Notes under the pieces: generated by a model
Seen by the model: the letters and a program-made list of their open reading frames with translations, nothing else
Database searches by the model: none
Told to the model about the DNA's origin: nothing
Shown: positions 1-14,700 of the stretch, one piece after another
Layout: each line of letters begins with the position of its first letter
How positions within the stretch are numbered: position 1 is the stretch's first letter
From: Serinus canaria
Taxonomy: Eukaryota > Chordata > Aves > Passeriformes > Fringillidae
DNA: 64,000 nt
NCBI RefSeq assembly: GCF_022539315.1
Contig: NC_066315.1
Location: 126,329,374-126,393,373, forward strand
Direction: 5' to 3'
Position numbers and translations under genes: made by a program

Positions 1-3000
1 AAATGTTTTTATAAACATAGAATTTGAAAACCAAAAGGAAATATGCTTGTTTACTATTGAATGAGAAATGTTTGCTTCAGATGAGATCAAAGTGGATTTT
101 TTGTTGCTGTTGTTTGAGGTTTCAGTATTATAATTTCTGAGAGTATTTTATGCTGTTTCCTCATACTTCATAATCTTGTTTTGTTTGTTTTCCTCATTGG
201 GAAGTGTCCAACAGTACAATCTGTTATGAATACTCCCTTTGAGACCTGTTGATGCTCATACTCAGTAGTAGTGTTTTGAAGTTTGAACTACACATTTTTG
301 GTCATGTTGAAAACTGCTTGCTCATCTGATTTCATGTTCCAATAGCTATTAATATAAATGTATATGTTTGGGGGTTTTTAACTTTTGGCCAATCTTCTAC
401 AGGCAGGAGAAAATTGCCCAGAATGTAGTTGGAGAAAATAAGAGATGCTCATAACTTTTAGAATGGCTTTCTACATGTACATTGATTTCTAATACACACA
501 TAATTAAAATGTGCTAGATTTTAATTTTAAATTTTAATATCACTAATTTTCTGACTGAAACTTAAAACTATTGGTAGTTTATCAGTTTTTTTAGCTGGTT
601 TGACTTTGCCTGGTTTATTGGTGGCACTGTCATACTGTGGAGGTAGACAAAATTCACTAAAAGAAAAGACCATGAAATGAGATGTAAATCTGATGGCCAG
701 CATGTTCCAACATCTTTCATAGGAGCTAACTTTCTAAATGCCCTCAGCTTCCAAGGGAATCTGCTGAAGGCAGCAAGAATTGATCTCTGAGACCTTATTG
801 ATTTAGTAATATTTCTTGAATTAAAAGATGAGAATTGCCAAATGCTCTAACAGAGGCACCTCAGTCCCTCTGGAAGCTGTTTGTGAGACTTCACAAGTCT
901 GTAAGTTCCTGTGGAAGTACATAAGCACTTCCCTGGCCAAGCCTTCTTGAATCATTTGGCAAAGGTGAATTACCTCCTTAAGAAGGAAGCAATCACTTGT
1001 GAAATGTAGACCCCTGAAGAATGGGAAGTGTCTGAGAAAATCCTGCCCTACCAAACCAGCCCTACAGTAATTTATGGAAGAACTGTGTTTGATTTCAGCT
1101 CCAGTTTTCAACTACTAGAAGTTTTCATCAACTTGTCCCTTCTTCCTTCACTTTTGTGTATGACTTTTGGCAGTGGCTTAAATAAGAAATGAGCTTTTGA
1201 GAATTACCTGTATGTGGTGTTACTGTTTTCTTTAATTTCTCAGGAGTGTTGGTCTCCAAGGTCCTTTCTGTTGCTCTTTGCATATAGAGCTGTGAGATAA
1301 ACATGAAGCTGCAAAGGATTTAGGGCCATTATGGCTGTCTGGGCTCTCAAGGCGTTGTGCTTTCCCTGAGAGGAAAATTTGCCTCCATTTATTGAGAGAG
1401 TGCCTAAGAAAAAGGAAGAACTGAATGAAAATAGGGTTCTGAAGTTGTGTAGCAGAGCTCACTTGCTGAGACAAGGCAGAGGCAAGTGATGGCAGCTGTG
1501 TTATTCAGCCTGCTGTGGCCTCTGAGGCACATGGATTCCAGAAACCAACAGTTCTTTCTGCTCGTCCCACTCCATGGGATCAAGACAGCAAGGATCTTCC
1601 TTAGCATCAGAAAGCTTTTATGTTTTGCTCTTCAGACTTCATACTCAAGAGTTACTAAAATGCCTGTACTGATAATTTTGCTGCCGTAAAATTTTATCAT
1701 CACAACACCCAACCATGTTAAGGCAGAATGCGAAGAATCTCAGCTTTTTAATTACTGCATAAATTAAAACTTTCTGATCTGAGGAAGCCACTCTGAGTGC
1801 TAGAAGATTCATCTTACATATATGTTATCTGTTATAATACAGGATTTTACAACTGGAGATGGCCACTTCTGTAAGAAATCACCTTATTACAGCTCTGATG
1901 GCTGTCCCCAATAAGCTCTCTCAGTTAGCAGCTTTTGCTGTCTCTCACTTGGATTATGTGCACCCTCAAAATGTGACCTAAATGTCCAAATGATGGAGAA
2001 GAGCTATTGAAGCATCTTTGAACACGCACGCTTCTCGCTGAAGCTTCTTGGCACACCAGTTCGAGGTTCAAGCAATGGTGATGGTCCCAGAAAGGGGACA
2101 TGGTGGCATTAGGATGAGTTGATAGTGAAAAAAGTAGGACAGGACTATTGACCAGATTCAGTAGGAAAAAAATAGCAGAAGCTATAAATGAGGTAAAGAG
2201 TTCGACAACAGACACTGGGCATATCCTCAAATATATGACTCAAATAGTTTTCGTCATTGACTGGAATGTAAAAGCAGTAAATTCTTTATTCACTTGGCAA
2301 AAAAATTATTCTTATGCTATTATTCAGGGAGATCTGCACAGGAGACTATTTCCTTTATCCCTCTAATTTTCTTAATAGCATGAAAACTTTGCTGAGAACA
2401 AGCATCAGTCACAACTCAGTGAATCTTATTTATTTCAGAAAGACATAGTCCTGAATAAAGAAATCAGTAACTGCTCCAACATTGTGATGGTACTGAATGA
2501 AATCAGTGCACTTTCAAAGCTGCTAGAAATACTACTGTTGTCTTGGTGGAGAAAAACAGGCAGAAGCTGTTTAAAAAATTTTGTTCAAAAATTTCTACTT
2601 TCAGATGATATAAATTAATTACAGTGAAGTTGCACATCTTGGTTATGGAAACTGAATCTCTTACCCCTTGATTCTCAGGCCATACCTATTTGTGGACTTA
2701 TTTGAGGGTCTGGGTAAAAGTTTTGCTAATGTGACATGTCTCAAAGTATTGAATTTTGAACTGTTTCTTCTAATTATTTTTCTTTCATAATGGTTTCATC
2801 AGCAGTCACTTATTTATGAAAGAAATACTTCCCTACACAGCTCTGGTTACACATTTTTAGAAATCAGAAATAATCTTTTGGAAGCACAAGAGATAAGAGA
2901 AGCATATGCAAAACATTGTGTTTCCTAAGAATATAATTTAAACTTTACCTTAGTGCTCTCAGGAAAGCTGCAGGTTGTAAAAGTGCTACTGGGCTTCAGT

Positions 3001-5257
3001 AGCATTGCCAGTTTAAACTATCAAATTTCCTTTAGCTAGCAGGCTACCTGTACTAGACATCCAAGTTCAGGTTTGATACCATGTACACAAGTTACCCATC
3101 CCTACCAATTACTTGATGTATTCTTTTTCACAGGAAAATAACTGTATCTTACTTATCAGTGAGACTTCATTTCAGGAGAAGTGATAGCCCCTGGGTTTGA
3201 TCCCTGCTTGCATGGCTCCACATTAACATCGCCTGGGTAACAACTGCATTTTAGATTCCCACACCCTTTGAGCTATGCTGACTGAAATAGTTGTGCATTT
3301 CAGCTCACAGCCAGAGCTCGCATTTAAGAATCTGAAAAAAAAAATTAAAAATCATACATCAAGCTTAAGAAGCATACAACCATTTTAAACCAGCTGTGCT
3401 AGAAAAGGACTATTATTACAGAATTATGTCCAGATTTTTAGAATGCTACTATCATAATGATCTCTACAAAAGCTGCCATCATGGGAGGGGTTTCTGCTGA
3501 TATTTCATGTAGCCATCGAGAAGAGAAATGGAGGCAGGAGGTTCTGAACTATTGGCCTGTATTTTGGGGTGGGGAAGGTGACTTCTTCCTCCTTTCTGTC
3601 ACACAGAAGGAAACAGGTGAAGCTCATCAGGAATTTAAAGGAAGATACATGATCAGTGTGTTGGATGCATGAAACTTTTCCTTGCAGAACAGGATGGTGT
3701 TTTTATTCATAGAGGGATGATGTGATAAGCAACAGGAGTCACTTGTGTGTGTGAGCAGGAGGCCAAAAAGACAAAAGGGAGACTGCAGTCATGCTTGGAC
3801 CCTTTTGGCAAGAGTTAATATTTAAGTTTATTGCAGTGTTCCCACAGTGCTCCTGTGGTAAGAGAAAGTGCCATTGGGATGAGAAAAGCTTTTAATCTTT
3901 AAAGAGAGTTTGGCATCTTTTAATTTTTAGTACTCATCAGGCCTTGTTTGCTGTTTGATCAATTAGGAAAGTGAGTTGCATCAAAAAAGCTGGGAAGGAA
4001 CACATAGAATTATAATATATTCAGGGTTGCTAAACCAGCCATACTTTCCAAAGGAAAGCAAATCTTTGAGGAAGTTTGGGGAGGGCAGATTGTTTTAAAC
4101 TGGCCACTGACCCACGTTTTAACAACACAAATTTATGAATCGCATGTAATGGGTAAATGTAATGTGGAAACATTTGTAATCAAATGGGTTTTGTTTTGCT
4201 GTGTTGCATGGATGAGCTTTTTTCTACTCAGGGAACTTGGATCTAGGTCACAGGATTTTGAGGAAATTATCTTCAGAAGTGCTTCAGAGTGTGTGTGGAG
4301 GGGGAGAAGGGAAGGAGAAACAAATGTCTTTTGAGACAGAAACCAAAAATTAGCCATTGGCTTATTGGCCTTATACACCAGCAGGACCCAAGAACTGAAG
4401 CAGTCACTGCAGTCCTGGGTTCCTCATCCCCAGGGACCTCAGCCCCAGAGCTGTGCAGGTGTGCACAAGGCAGAGTGATCCATGGAGCTGCGCAGTCAGG
4501 TCGTGCTTCCCAGCTCCCAGCACACTTGGATCTTGTCCTGCACCAGAGGGAGATGCTTTTACAGGCATGTTTTGTTGGACTCTTACACAGAAGTGTTCCA
4601 GGGACAGAGTGTTCCAGACTCAGTCCCTGTGCATGTTAGTGGCTTCTCCTGAGTTAAGTGAGGTTAATAGCTAACCAAGCTGCATTATTCACTGTAGCAG
4701 TGATCTCATCACTAGCAGCAGTAAAAGTTTTTTGTTACCCTCAATATTAACATTTATTTTGTAAAATTAGAGGACTTGAGGCTCTTTTTCTGTCTTTTCT
4801 CTGGTGTTCCTCAGCAGAACAGTTTCAAGTGAATGTTATTTGATGAAACAAATAATAATGAAATTAAAATTCTAGAATAAATTTTAGGAAGAGGTATTCT
4901 TGTAGAAGATACTCCAGCTGCATTAGAATGTGTTTCCAGGGATACAGTGTCTCCTTCTTCCTTAAAATATTTTCAATGACATAGAATCACAATTCAAGAC
5001 AAATAATAATAGTGAACTGAGAGTTAAGAAAAGCTTCAGAATCTATAACCAAAGACAGTGGCCTCATATTTATGCATTGAAAAGGTATGTAACTATGAAA
5101 GTTAAGAAAATTCACTAGTGTGCTGTTCCTGAACTGCAAGATAAAATCAGGCAAAATAGTTGTTTTTTGTATCATTTATGCCTTTTATGTTAATTATCTT
5201 ATCCATGTCTCTGATGCCACATGCACTACAAAAGATGTTCTCTCCTCTTGCTTTCAG
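1..5257. other. Non-coding region upstream of the SLC7A-type gene
   Basis: No coding exon, RNA gene or clear interspersed repeat is recognisable here. Open frames are short, mostly antisense and look random. The first coding exon of the downstream gene starts after a splice acceptor at 5256-5257. At least one untranslated first exon and the promoter must therefore lie in this stretch or before the window, but I cannot point to them. There is no CpG-rich segment that would mark a housekeeping promoter. Confidence 0.6.
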
Positions 5258-5273
5258 GTAACAGGATTTGAAG

Positions 5274-5775
5274 ATGCCAACCCGTTGGCAAAAATGCTGC
5301 AATAAAAAGTCCAGAACTGAGAATGCAAAAGCTGAAATGGACAATATGGCAGAGACAAGTGAAAAAATGCAGATGAAAAAAGAAATCACATTACTAAATG
5401 GAATTTCTTTAATTGTAGGCAACATGATTGGCTCTGGCATATTTGTATCACCCCGAGGTGTTTTAATGTATAGCACTTCCTATGGACTCTCACTGATCAT
5501 CTGGGCACTTGGTGGGATTTTTTCCTTGTTTGGAGCTTTGTGTTACGTTGAACTGGGAACATCCATCATAAAATCTGGAGGCAGCTATGCCTATATTCTG
5601 GAGGCATTTGGGGCCTTTGTGGCCTTCATCAGACTCTGGTCTTCCTTGCTAATTATCGAACCAACAACTCAGGCAGTGATAGCAATCACATTTGCTAACT
5701 ATATTGTCCAGCCAATTTTCCCCCACTGTGAGCCGCCCTATGATGCAGTCAGGTTGATTGCAGCTGCCTGCATCT
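5274..5775 (+). CDS. y+LAT-like gene, coding exon 1
   Basis: Acceptor AG is at 5256-5257, followed by 16 bases of 5'UTR and the ATG at 5274. The exon encodes residues 1-167: a charged cytoplasmic N-terminus, TM1 with GSGIF, TM2, TM3 and the extracellular loop with Cys152. It ends after one base of codon 168 at donor GTAAGT (5776). The N-terminal ~35 residues are lysine- and glutamate-rich and hydrophilic, as expected for the variable cytoplasmic tail. A second in-frame ATG cluster (residues 23, 25, 32 and 34) could serve as a weaker start. Confidence 0.93.
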
Positions 5776-8700
5776 GTAAGTAGTGATTGCTAGAAGTTAA
5801 GAACTGTAATTGTGCATGGTCAGAAAAGGTTTTTCTAAATTTCTATTTCTTTGCATTCTGTGAAAATAATTATTACCTATCAAAAACATGCTCTTAGGAA
5901 CTAATACTCTTTTATTCAGATGTATTGTGTTTTGGCTGGTATTACTAGAGGGGAGAGGAGAATTACAATTTGGCAGAGAGAAATTGTGACTGATGATTAA
6001 AGGTACATATATATCTATGGTTCACTGGCCTAACTGGCTGATAGGATGCTGTCACATGCACAGATTAATTTATGAAAATGAAGGCAAGAATTTCTTTGAG
6101 CATGTGTGGTTGCATGCTGGTGCCCTTATTATATAGAATGATTTCTAAATTATTTTCATTTTGAGCATTACAAAACCTTTTTTCTTCTTTTCAAAACTGA
6201 AGTATGGATTATAGGCAGGTCAAGGAAACAGAAGCAAAGACCAGCAAGACTTCTAGATAAGAAAAAGCCCACTTTTATCCATGCTTGAGAGCACTCTAGG
6301 TCACCATGCCACATTTGTTCTGCTCTCTTCTCCAGTAGCTGGGCTTCACACCTGGTACCAATGTACACCATTACCTTTCCTCATCTGTCTCTGTTTTGAA
6401 TCATGGGATTGCAAGAGGGAGAAGTTGCCTGTGCTGCCTTGTGTGTGTGCTAGAGTGAGAGCAGGTGGGCACATGGCTCAGCCCCTGGCTGGACCTGCTG
6501 CCAGCCAAGGGCCAAGCCTGACTGCAGAGAATATGGCAAAAGGAGGAAAGGAAAATTGTTTGATCCCACCCACTCTCTGCATCCAACTAGTTTGGTATTT
6601 TTGTTAGGTTCTGTCAAAACTGGGACTTGAGAGGATTCTGTAAGTGCTATGCAATCTTCAGACTCAGGGCCAAAATGTGAATGACACAACTTCTCAGCCA
6701 TGAGCACAGAGTACTAGCACACTGGCCCGGCTCAATTCAGGATCTTCTCATGCAAAGTGTGTTTATGCAGAAGCTCTCCTTATTCTGTACCAAAACTAAA
6801 GCTTAACTCAGCAGAAAGAAACTTTTGATATACAGGATATAAAGAAATACTATCATTTGCATGTAAATAGCTCTTGTTGAGTTTAATAAAATTTAAATAT
6901 TATTTAAAAGGAGAAGGAGCTAGTCCTACAGTTCAAAAATTGATGTGTTGTGTCTTACCCACTGTCACGAAAACAGAAAACCATTGTGTAAATTTTAAAC
7001 CAAGTATTTCATTTTACTAAATCTGGGTGGTCCTGGAGTGGTGAAATTTGATTCAGTTTTACTCCTTGAAAGAGTAGTGGTATCTGGAGAGATGGGTTTG
7101 AAATATGACTTAAGTGATGTTAAACATCCAGCACTCCTTTCATACATATTCTTTTTCTCTGCAGGCTCCTTAACATTTATTAACTGTGTTAATGTAAAGT
7201 GGGGTACCCGTGTACAAGATATTTTCACATATGCCAAAGTCATGGCTCTTATCTTGGTGATATCTGTTGGCCTTTACAAAATTGGCAAAGGTAAGAATCA
7301 TTTTCATTTGCCTAAATTCTATGTGATGATTTCAAAATCCATGTAAGGAGATCTTTAAGACTTACATATTAAGTGTTGTTTATTCTGGAAAAAAAAAATC
7401 TGCCCTAGGAAGATCAGATGTATTTTATGGTTTGTTAAGCAATAGGGGTTTAATTATTCAGGCCAAGTCCTGTGCTGCTTGGTCTGAATAGCAAATAGCA
7501 GCTGAATTAACATCACTTTACTGCTGACCAGTTAAAGTTAGCCTTGGGGTCTGACTCATGCATTACTACCTGTCCTATAACAGGACTGGGAAACAAAAAC
7601 TGCATTGCTCCTCACAGTTCCCCCACCACCATTCTCCCCCCACCTCACCCCACTGGCACCAGCCCCAGCCACAGCAGCCTGCCCAGAAGAGGACCAGAGA
7701 GGGTAAATCATAGGTGGGATTTGTGGGAGGGCATGTTTTTTCCTAGAAGCAGAGGAGGAGGCTGTAACAGTGCAGTTCTGTGAATCACTGTGGCATGGTG
7801 TTACTGTAAGGCATCACAGGGCAGATGAGCCACCTCCTATCAGCAATAACTGGACAGAACTGAGCACACTGCAAAGCTGGAGAGAGGTTTATTCTGGTGC
7901 TACCTCAGAGCTTTGCATATAGCAATAGATTTGATTTTATTAATTTTGGCCTCTGGTACAGTGAATTCTCCTCTAGTTCTAGCTCTGATGCTTAGATTAC
8001 TAAGGTTTTTACACTTTCATTTTCTTTGAAATTCTTAAATTGTATAGCCTTTATCTTTATTCCATTGAAATAAAGGTGGTTTTCCCTCTTCAATTTAGGA
8101 ATTATCTTTTTCTCCTGCTAAATTAGCTGATAAAACCTAACAAGCATGCTTTCTTTTCCATGTTTGCTGGCCTCCTCCTGTCCTTGGCTGCAGTTGCATC
8201 AGCTCTTACACTGTAAAGCTACATTAGACTTTAGGAAAGCTTTCTTCTTTAGACATTATCTCTGAGTGTCAGCTAAGTCTAAAGGAACCTGGACAACCAA
8301 ACCCAGCCCTAAGGGCAGAGATGTGAAGATTCAGAGAAGAAGCATTGCTTAAGGGTCACAGTTGCATGAAGGAGTAGTTCCCCTCATAAAACTGCTGCAG
8401 TTTTGCAAAAGTGTCATGCTGTGATGTCACCTCTGTAGCAGCACTGCCCCTGCTTTCAAATTGCCTCCTTCAAAATTGCCTCTCCTCCTGCTCACTGGTG
8501 TGCTGCTGGATCCAGGGGCTGCTCCCTCTGGTCCCACATCCTGCCCATTTTGTTTCCTCTGCATTGCTCTGTGGGCTCAGGGAGGGTGGAAGCATAGAGG
8601 GAACATTATGGTGAAGCACACAAGATGCTGAGAGCTTTTACTGCTAGTAAAGGTCTCACCTCTGCTTTGTTTAAGCAGAACAGAGCAGTTGAATAAGGGA

Positions 8701-11700
8701 AAGACTAAGAGGAGGAATGATGTAGATTTCTGGAGGAAGCTGTGATCAGGTCAATGACCTTTTTAAACTCAGCAGCTGTTTTAATGAAAAAAACAGTTAT
8801 GATGTTTTAGCCCCTGCCATATTCTTTCTGATGTGCTTGGATACCCTTCTTGTGTTAAAGGACTGTAAATAACAACTTTTCTTGAACATTTTTGATTTTT
8901 CTTTCTTTTACCTTCCAACCATTTTGTTCTCCAAAGTATGTGTACATCTCATAGCTTCTCTTCTTTGGTTCAAAGTCTCCTGCTCGTTGATGGCTGAATT
9001 GCTTTTGTAGTATCTATAAACTACTTAGTTGAATCAGTGCTTTCATTTTACAAAAAAGACATGACTTTCTTTTCTAATTGAGGTTTTAGCATGTTTCTGT
9101 CTTCTCTTAATGCTTAACCCACTTCCATTTTCATTAGATAGCAGACTTTTCCCTCTGCAATCTCAGTAAGGCCTTTCTTCCCCTTTCCAGCATGGCAGTG
9201 AAGGCTTGTGCAGTTTCACTAACATTTGGCCTGTTATGCAGCATTCCAAGGGTTGTCATCTCAACCGGTGGAGCTTAACTAAAGCAGAATTTTGAAAGGA
9301 AAGATTTTTAATCTCACCTCTTAGTTTTGGGAGCACCCTTGCTGGTCAGAGCATGCCACTGAAAACTAAAGGAGGTCCCCCTCTAGTGGCCACTAATTCA
9401 TCTGGGGAAAATAAAACCACAGCGGTTAGGAAGAAATGGGAGACAGATTCAGGAACTGAAACTGGGTTTGCCAAGTGCCTCATCCTGACTGACACGGTAC
9501 TGCCTTTGGTATGGCTCCCTCCTTCGGTAGGGTCAGCAGTAATGTCAGGAGAGGACTCTGCGAATTCTGGTAGAATTAAAAGTCACATCCAAATAACACA
9601 GGTGAAAATGTTCTGGTTTTTTCCTGTGCAAGTGTAGCTGTCTGAACATCTGGCTGAATCTCTCTTGTTTGTTAATTAAAAATGTAAGTTGTGCAGTTTT
9701 AGATACAGTAATGGAACCTGGGTGCAGTGGGGTGTTATTTCCTTTTGGCTAGCTGGCACTTCAGGTGTAGTGCCCTTCTCAGTTGCAGTCCTTGAAATGT
9801 AACAGGCAATTGGCACCTGCCATTTGTACAGGGGAAACCGAAAACCTGAGAGCTCCATTTGAGGGCTCAGCAACAAACCCAGGGATGATTGCCCTGGCTC
9901 TCTACTCTGCCCTCTTCTCCTACTCAGGATGGGACACGCTCAACTATGTCACCGAGGAAATGCAGAATCCTGAGAGGTAAGCACAGGCTTTTCCTTTGAA
10001 CCACTGACAGGTGATGGCAGGACAAGCAGCTCTGTATTTGTTTCTGATTAGACAAATTGTTTTCTCTTCTCTTCAAATGAAGGAGTAAGTAGGAGAACTC
10101 TTTCTGATTAGTGTGCTCATTTATCAGTTGTATCACACTAATGAATTATTTACCTGTATATATGTATTTTACATCTTCCACTTCAGGCTACAGTTTCTAA
10201 AGAAGAAGAACAAATCCCTACTGGAAGCAAGGAAAAGCAAAGGTGCATCTAGCCCTCTAAACTTCCCTGCATCTTTTCAGTTAGGCAGAATTATTTTTCC
10301 AAGACATTTTTTGCCAACAGTAGAGTAAGACTGTGTCAGATTTATGGCTTTTATGATGTGATCTTCAGCATTATTGTTTATGGGAAAATATAATCTCCTC
10401 CCTTCTGTAGGGATGTCAGCCCTGTGGGAGTTGGCTTGAGTCAGCCACTTAAGCTGATACAGTCCCTCTTGTCTTGGGACATGCATAGGTTATGAGTCAG
10501 GAAAAAAATGCCAGAGTCAAGGAAACACCTAAATCTGCACTTAAATATCATTGTTTCAGAGCTCTCTTAGATTGCTGCATATAACAGACAGTGTATTAAA
10601 TTTACATGTATGAGTGTTTTAAGGGTTTTTTTTTTTTTAAACTTGTGACAGACACACAAGCAACAAACTAAGCTTTTCATGGCATTGTTTCACACATGGC
10701 TGCATGCTGTTTTGTAACCCCATGATTCAAAATGATGGATTACAAGACGTGATGGAGGTATCCATTCTGGGAACAATCTTCTATTTAATTATTTCTCATT
10801 TAAATAACATGGAATAATTTTTCCATTTTCTTTTTTGCAGGAACCTACCTCTTTCTATTGCAATTTCAATGCCTATTGTAGCTATTATTTACTTATTGAC
10901 TAATATAGCTTACTATGTAGTGTTGGACATGTCAGCTCTCCTCACAAGTGATGCAGTGGCTGTGGTAAGTTGTGGAACATAACCCAAACAAAAGACACTA
11001 CAAGAAAATTTCAGGTAGCATGCTTGGCAAACAGTTGAAATACTGTCATGCTGAAGGCTGCTTAAAACATTTTTTTCATGTAACAGTACCAGTATATTAG
11101 AAGGTGCATATCAAGAATATATCCAATAAAAATATTCTTGACAAATTGTCCTTTATACTCTTTAAATCCTGCTCTTAACACTGCATCATAGGAAAGATGC
11201 TTTTGCCAGGATCAGGACCAAGGAGCTATAGAAAGTCTGGGTGGTTGGAGAACCAGGTTTTTTTGTTATCATTGTAATGTACAGTATGGAATGTTTAAAG
11301 CTGCACAACCACAGCAATATTTTCAGTGAAGAAGTGTGCACTGAAATGTTTTTTAAAACTGTATTAATATTTTAAACAGAAACAAAATGATAATTCATGG
11401 ATTACTACAGTTGGGATTTCTCAGAATACTTTAAAGCCAATACATCATCCTCTTTTCCATCACTGAATTAATCTAGGCTTAGATTTTTTTTTTAATATTT
11501 CTAATGTATCTGCCAATTTTATTTTGATGCTGATCAGTTTTTCCAAATTCTAATTTCCTAAGTCATTATTGAGTGTCATCAAAAAGCATGGGCTATGACA
11601 CTACATTTGGGATAATGTGTTTTCATGAGAATTTCTCAGAATTATCCATATGCCTAACACAGTGGGCCTCACCATTATTTTTTTTCTGTTACAGACATTT

Positions 11701-14700
11701 GCAGGTGAAACTCTTAGTCATGCCAAGTGGATAATTCCTATAGCAGTGGCCATGTCTTGCTATAGTGGCTTAAACTCATCAATTATTGCAGCATCTCGGT
11801 ATGAAATAGAAGACTTATCTTAAATAATTGAAAAGGAATGAATAATCTGCATTCTTTACTACTGTTGGGTAATTTTTGCCATGTCAAGTCATACACTTAT
11901 GATGGAGGCATTGTCACAATCAAATGTCTTCTCATGATTAGCACCATTTGATAAACTAAAGCCACTTAAGAAGGGAGCAGCACTTACAACAGAGTAATAA
12001 AAGAATTATTTCTTTGCTTTGTCAGGAAGCAAAAAGCTATTCCTATGGCTGAGTTTCTTAGTCTTTTTTTTTAGGCTTTTTTATGTTGGAGCCAGGGAAG
12101 GACACCTCCCTGTCAGTCTGAGCTTGATTCATGTGAAGTGCTTCACACCAGTCCCTGCTCTCCTGTTCAATGTAAGTGACACCCCAGCCTCGTGCCTGGC
12201 AGGGCAGTCAGGGTTTGCACCTCGGGTAAAGCATCTCTGCTCTGCCCTGGACTTCTCACAGACTTCTCCTGCCCTGGAGACATCCTCTGCATATGCCAAC
12301 AACTTCTAAACCTCATTGAGGGGGGGTGGGAGTGGTGTTATTTTGTCTGATAGAGGGTATTTTTTTCAGTGCAAAGAGAATGGTTTGATTTGTTCATAGG
12401 CTCTCCAAATAATATTAGTGAGAAGTACAAGAGCATTTCTGAGAAAACAGAGAATGGCTAAAGATGCAATGATAGAGACAAGAGCTGTTTATGTCTTTAA
12501 TGTGACCTGTTAAAGTGCCTCTGGAGGAGAATATGTCAGGAACATCTCTTTGACCCTGCTGTAAGCTGAGGTTCTACAACTGTAGTTATAACAGCAGTGG
12601 CAAAGCTCTTTAAGTTAAATTTCTGCCATTGGATGCCTATAGCCCTGTTGACTTTATTTCTGCTGTCACTATACAAATGAAATCTTGTGACACAAAACTG
12701 GGGAACCATAAGTTATGGAAATTATTTTCATAAATAATCCATGTATTTCTGCATGCATTTTATTTGGTGTCTGCCATTGCCCTGTGATACATATCATTTA
12801 TGAACAGATTATCATACTCATCCTACTTGACATACAATAATTTACTAAAAATTATCATCTCATTATGAAGACTCTTCTCACAGGGACTCTGTTTGCACTA
12901 GCAAGTTGATTTATGCTCTCCCAGTATACCACCATTCACATTTTTCATGTGGAAAGTGGAAGTTTCTCTGCTCATCTGTTAAAATAGACATTGAATTCCT
13001 GGTGGTTTAGGTCTTTCTGTGCAGGCAGTATAGCACACCTGCAGGGCACAGAATTTACTCTAATGGTCTCAATTTATGAGTGGATTTAAGTCCTAAGCTC
13101 ATACAAATAGGTTGGAAAGAGGTCAGTTTATCATTTTGCTCTGCCTTTATTTTCATATTAAAAAGTCTTTGTTTTTTATTATCTCTAGGGCTTAATGACT
13201 TTGCTTTATCTCCTTGTGGAAGATGTTTTCCTCCTTATTAATTACTACTGCTTCAGCTACTGGCTCTTTGTGGGTCTATCTGTTGCAGGACTAATATATC
13301 TGAGATATACTCAGCCACATAGACCACGACCTGTTAAAGTAAGTAAAAAAGTCAGGAAGAAAGCTCTAAAATCCAGCTAATGCATGTGTTTATATGACCT
13401 TTAATATCACAACCATAATCGTACCAGTTAATATTATAGATTATTTATTAGGCATAGGAATTCTTTCAAAATACAAGATGAGGGAGCAAAAACCCATTAG
13501 AGTCCACTAGAACATCTGTTCTGGTAGTTCTGCTGTGAGATTGAAATTATATATACCCTTTATTCTTCTTTCATTCAGACTTACAATAACTTTTGTTTCA
13601 AAACAAATAAGGAATAAATAAATGTCTGGGGTTTTTAGCCCATCCTGGAAGAATAGCAGACCTCAGCAGCGAGGTGGTGATGGAGGCTCCAGAGAGGTTA
13701 ACACTATGATCAAACCTGTATGATTTAACAAGCACAGTAAAATCCTTCCAAAGCCCATAAGTGTCCACAATTCTGCCCACGCAGAAGTTAGCTTAAATTA
13801 TCAAATATATTTTGAATACTCCCCTCCCACTGTGTAGTGGTCATAGACAGTAAAATGCAAGTTTAATGATTGACTTAGAAGAGCATTTGACTATCAGTTG
13901 GACAAGGGAGACTGCACAGAAACAAAGTGTGCCTAAAACCTGTTTCTAGTTTTAATCCAGTGATTGTCCAGGAAGCAAGGATGGAAACACACAGCAGGCA
14001 CACAAAACCATGCACTGGCTCCTGTTTGTTGGCTCCGTGACCTGCATTTTGGCTCTGCAGTGATGCAGTAAAAATCAAGAGAATTACAAATTAACACCCC
14101 CAAAACATTTCTTCGTTGTCAATCTCTCTTCCTAAATTCCTGCATCATTTTTACAAACCCATTTTGTTTCCATTTAAGTGTCATGTCCTGATTAATTTTT
14201 AAAAAGTTCAAACAAAGGCATAAAATATTCTAAGCACCTTCTGCTAGAAACCTTCCCAAATTTCCATAGCAGACCAAATTTTCCTGAAGCATGTTCACCC
14301 TCAATTTCCAAACTTTCCCATAAAATATGTGGAAGATAAAGATTAAATCTTGCCTTATTGGCAATTTTGCCTCTTTTGACTCTACTAAGGATTACAGTCA
14401 GATTTTACACAAAGACTGTTTAATTCCTGTCAGCATTTGCCAGCTTAGTCAACACCACAACTCCACACACACCATTTCCTTTTCTGAAATGTAGCAGTTG
14501 GTTTTCATCAGCTTACATTTTTAACCTTTATAAGGTTAAAAATAATATTCATACCAGTAAACTCTCACCAATTTCAGCTGGAATTCAAATGTCATCTCCT
14601 GGACCTTTGAAAAGGCTCACTACTAGAGACAGTAAAAAAAATTAGTGAAAAATAAATTCATAAAGAGGTTGTTGAAACTTTCATAAAATCATAAAATGTC

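Noticed and set aside
5268..5273. TTG two codons before the ATG as the transporter start
   Set aside because: Nuclear genes start at ATG. ATG 5274 has a good context and an in-frame stop closely upstream.
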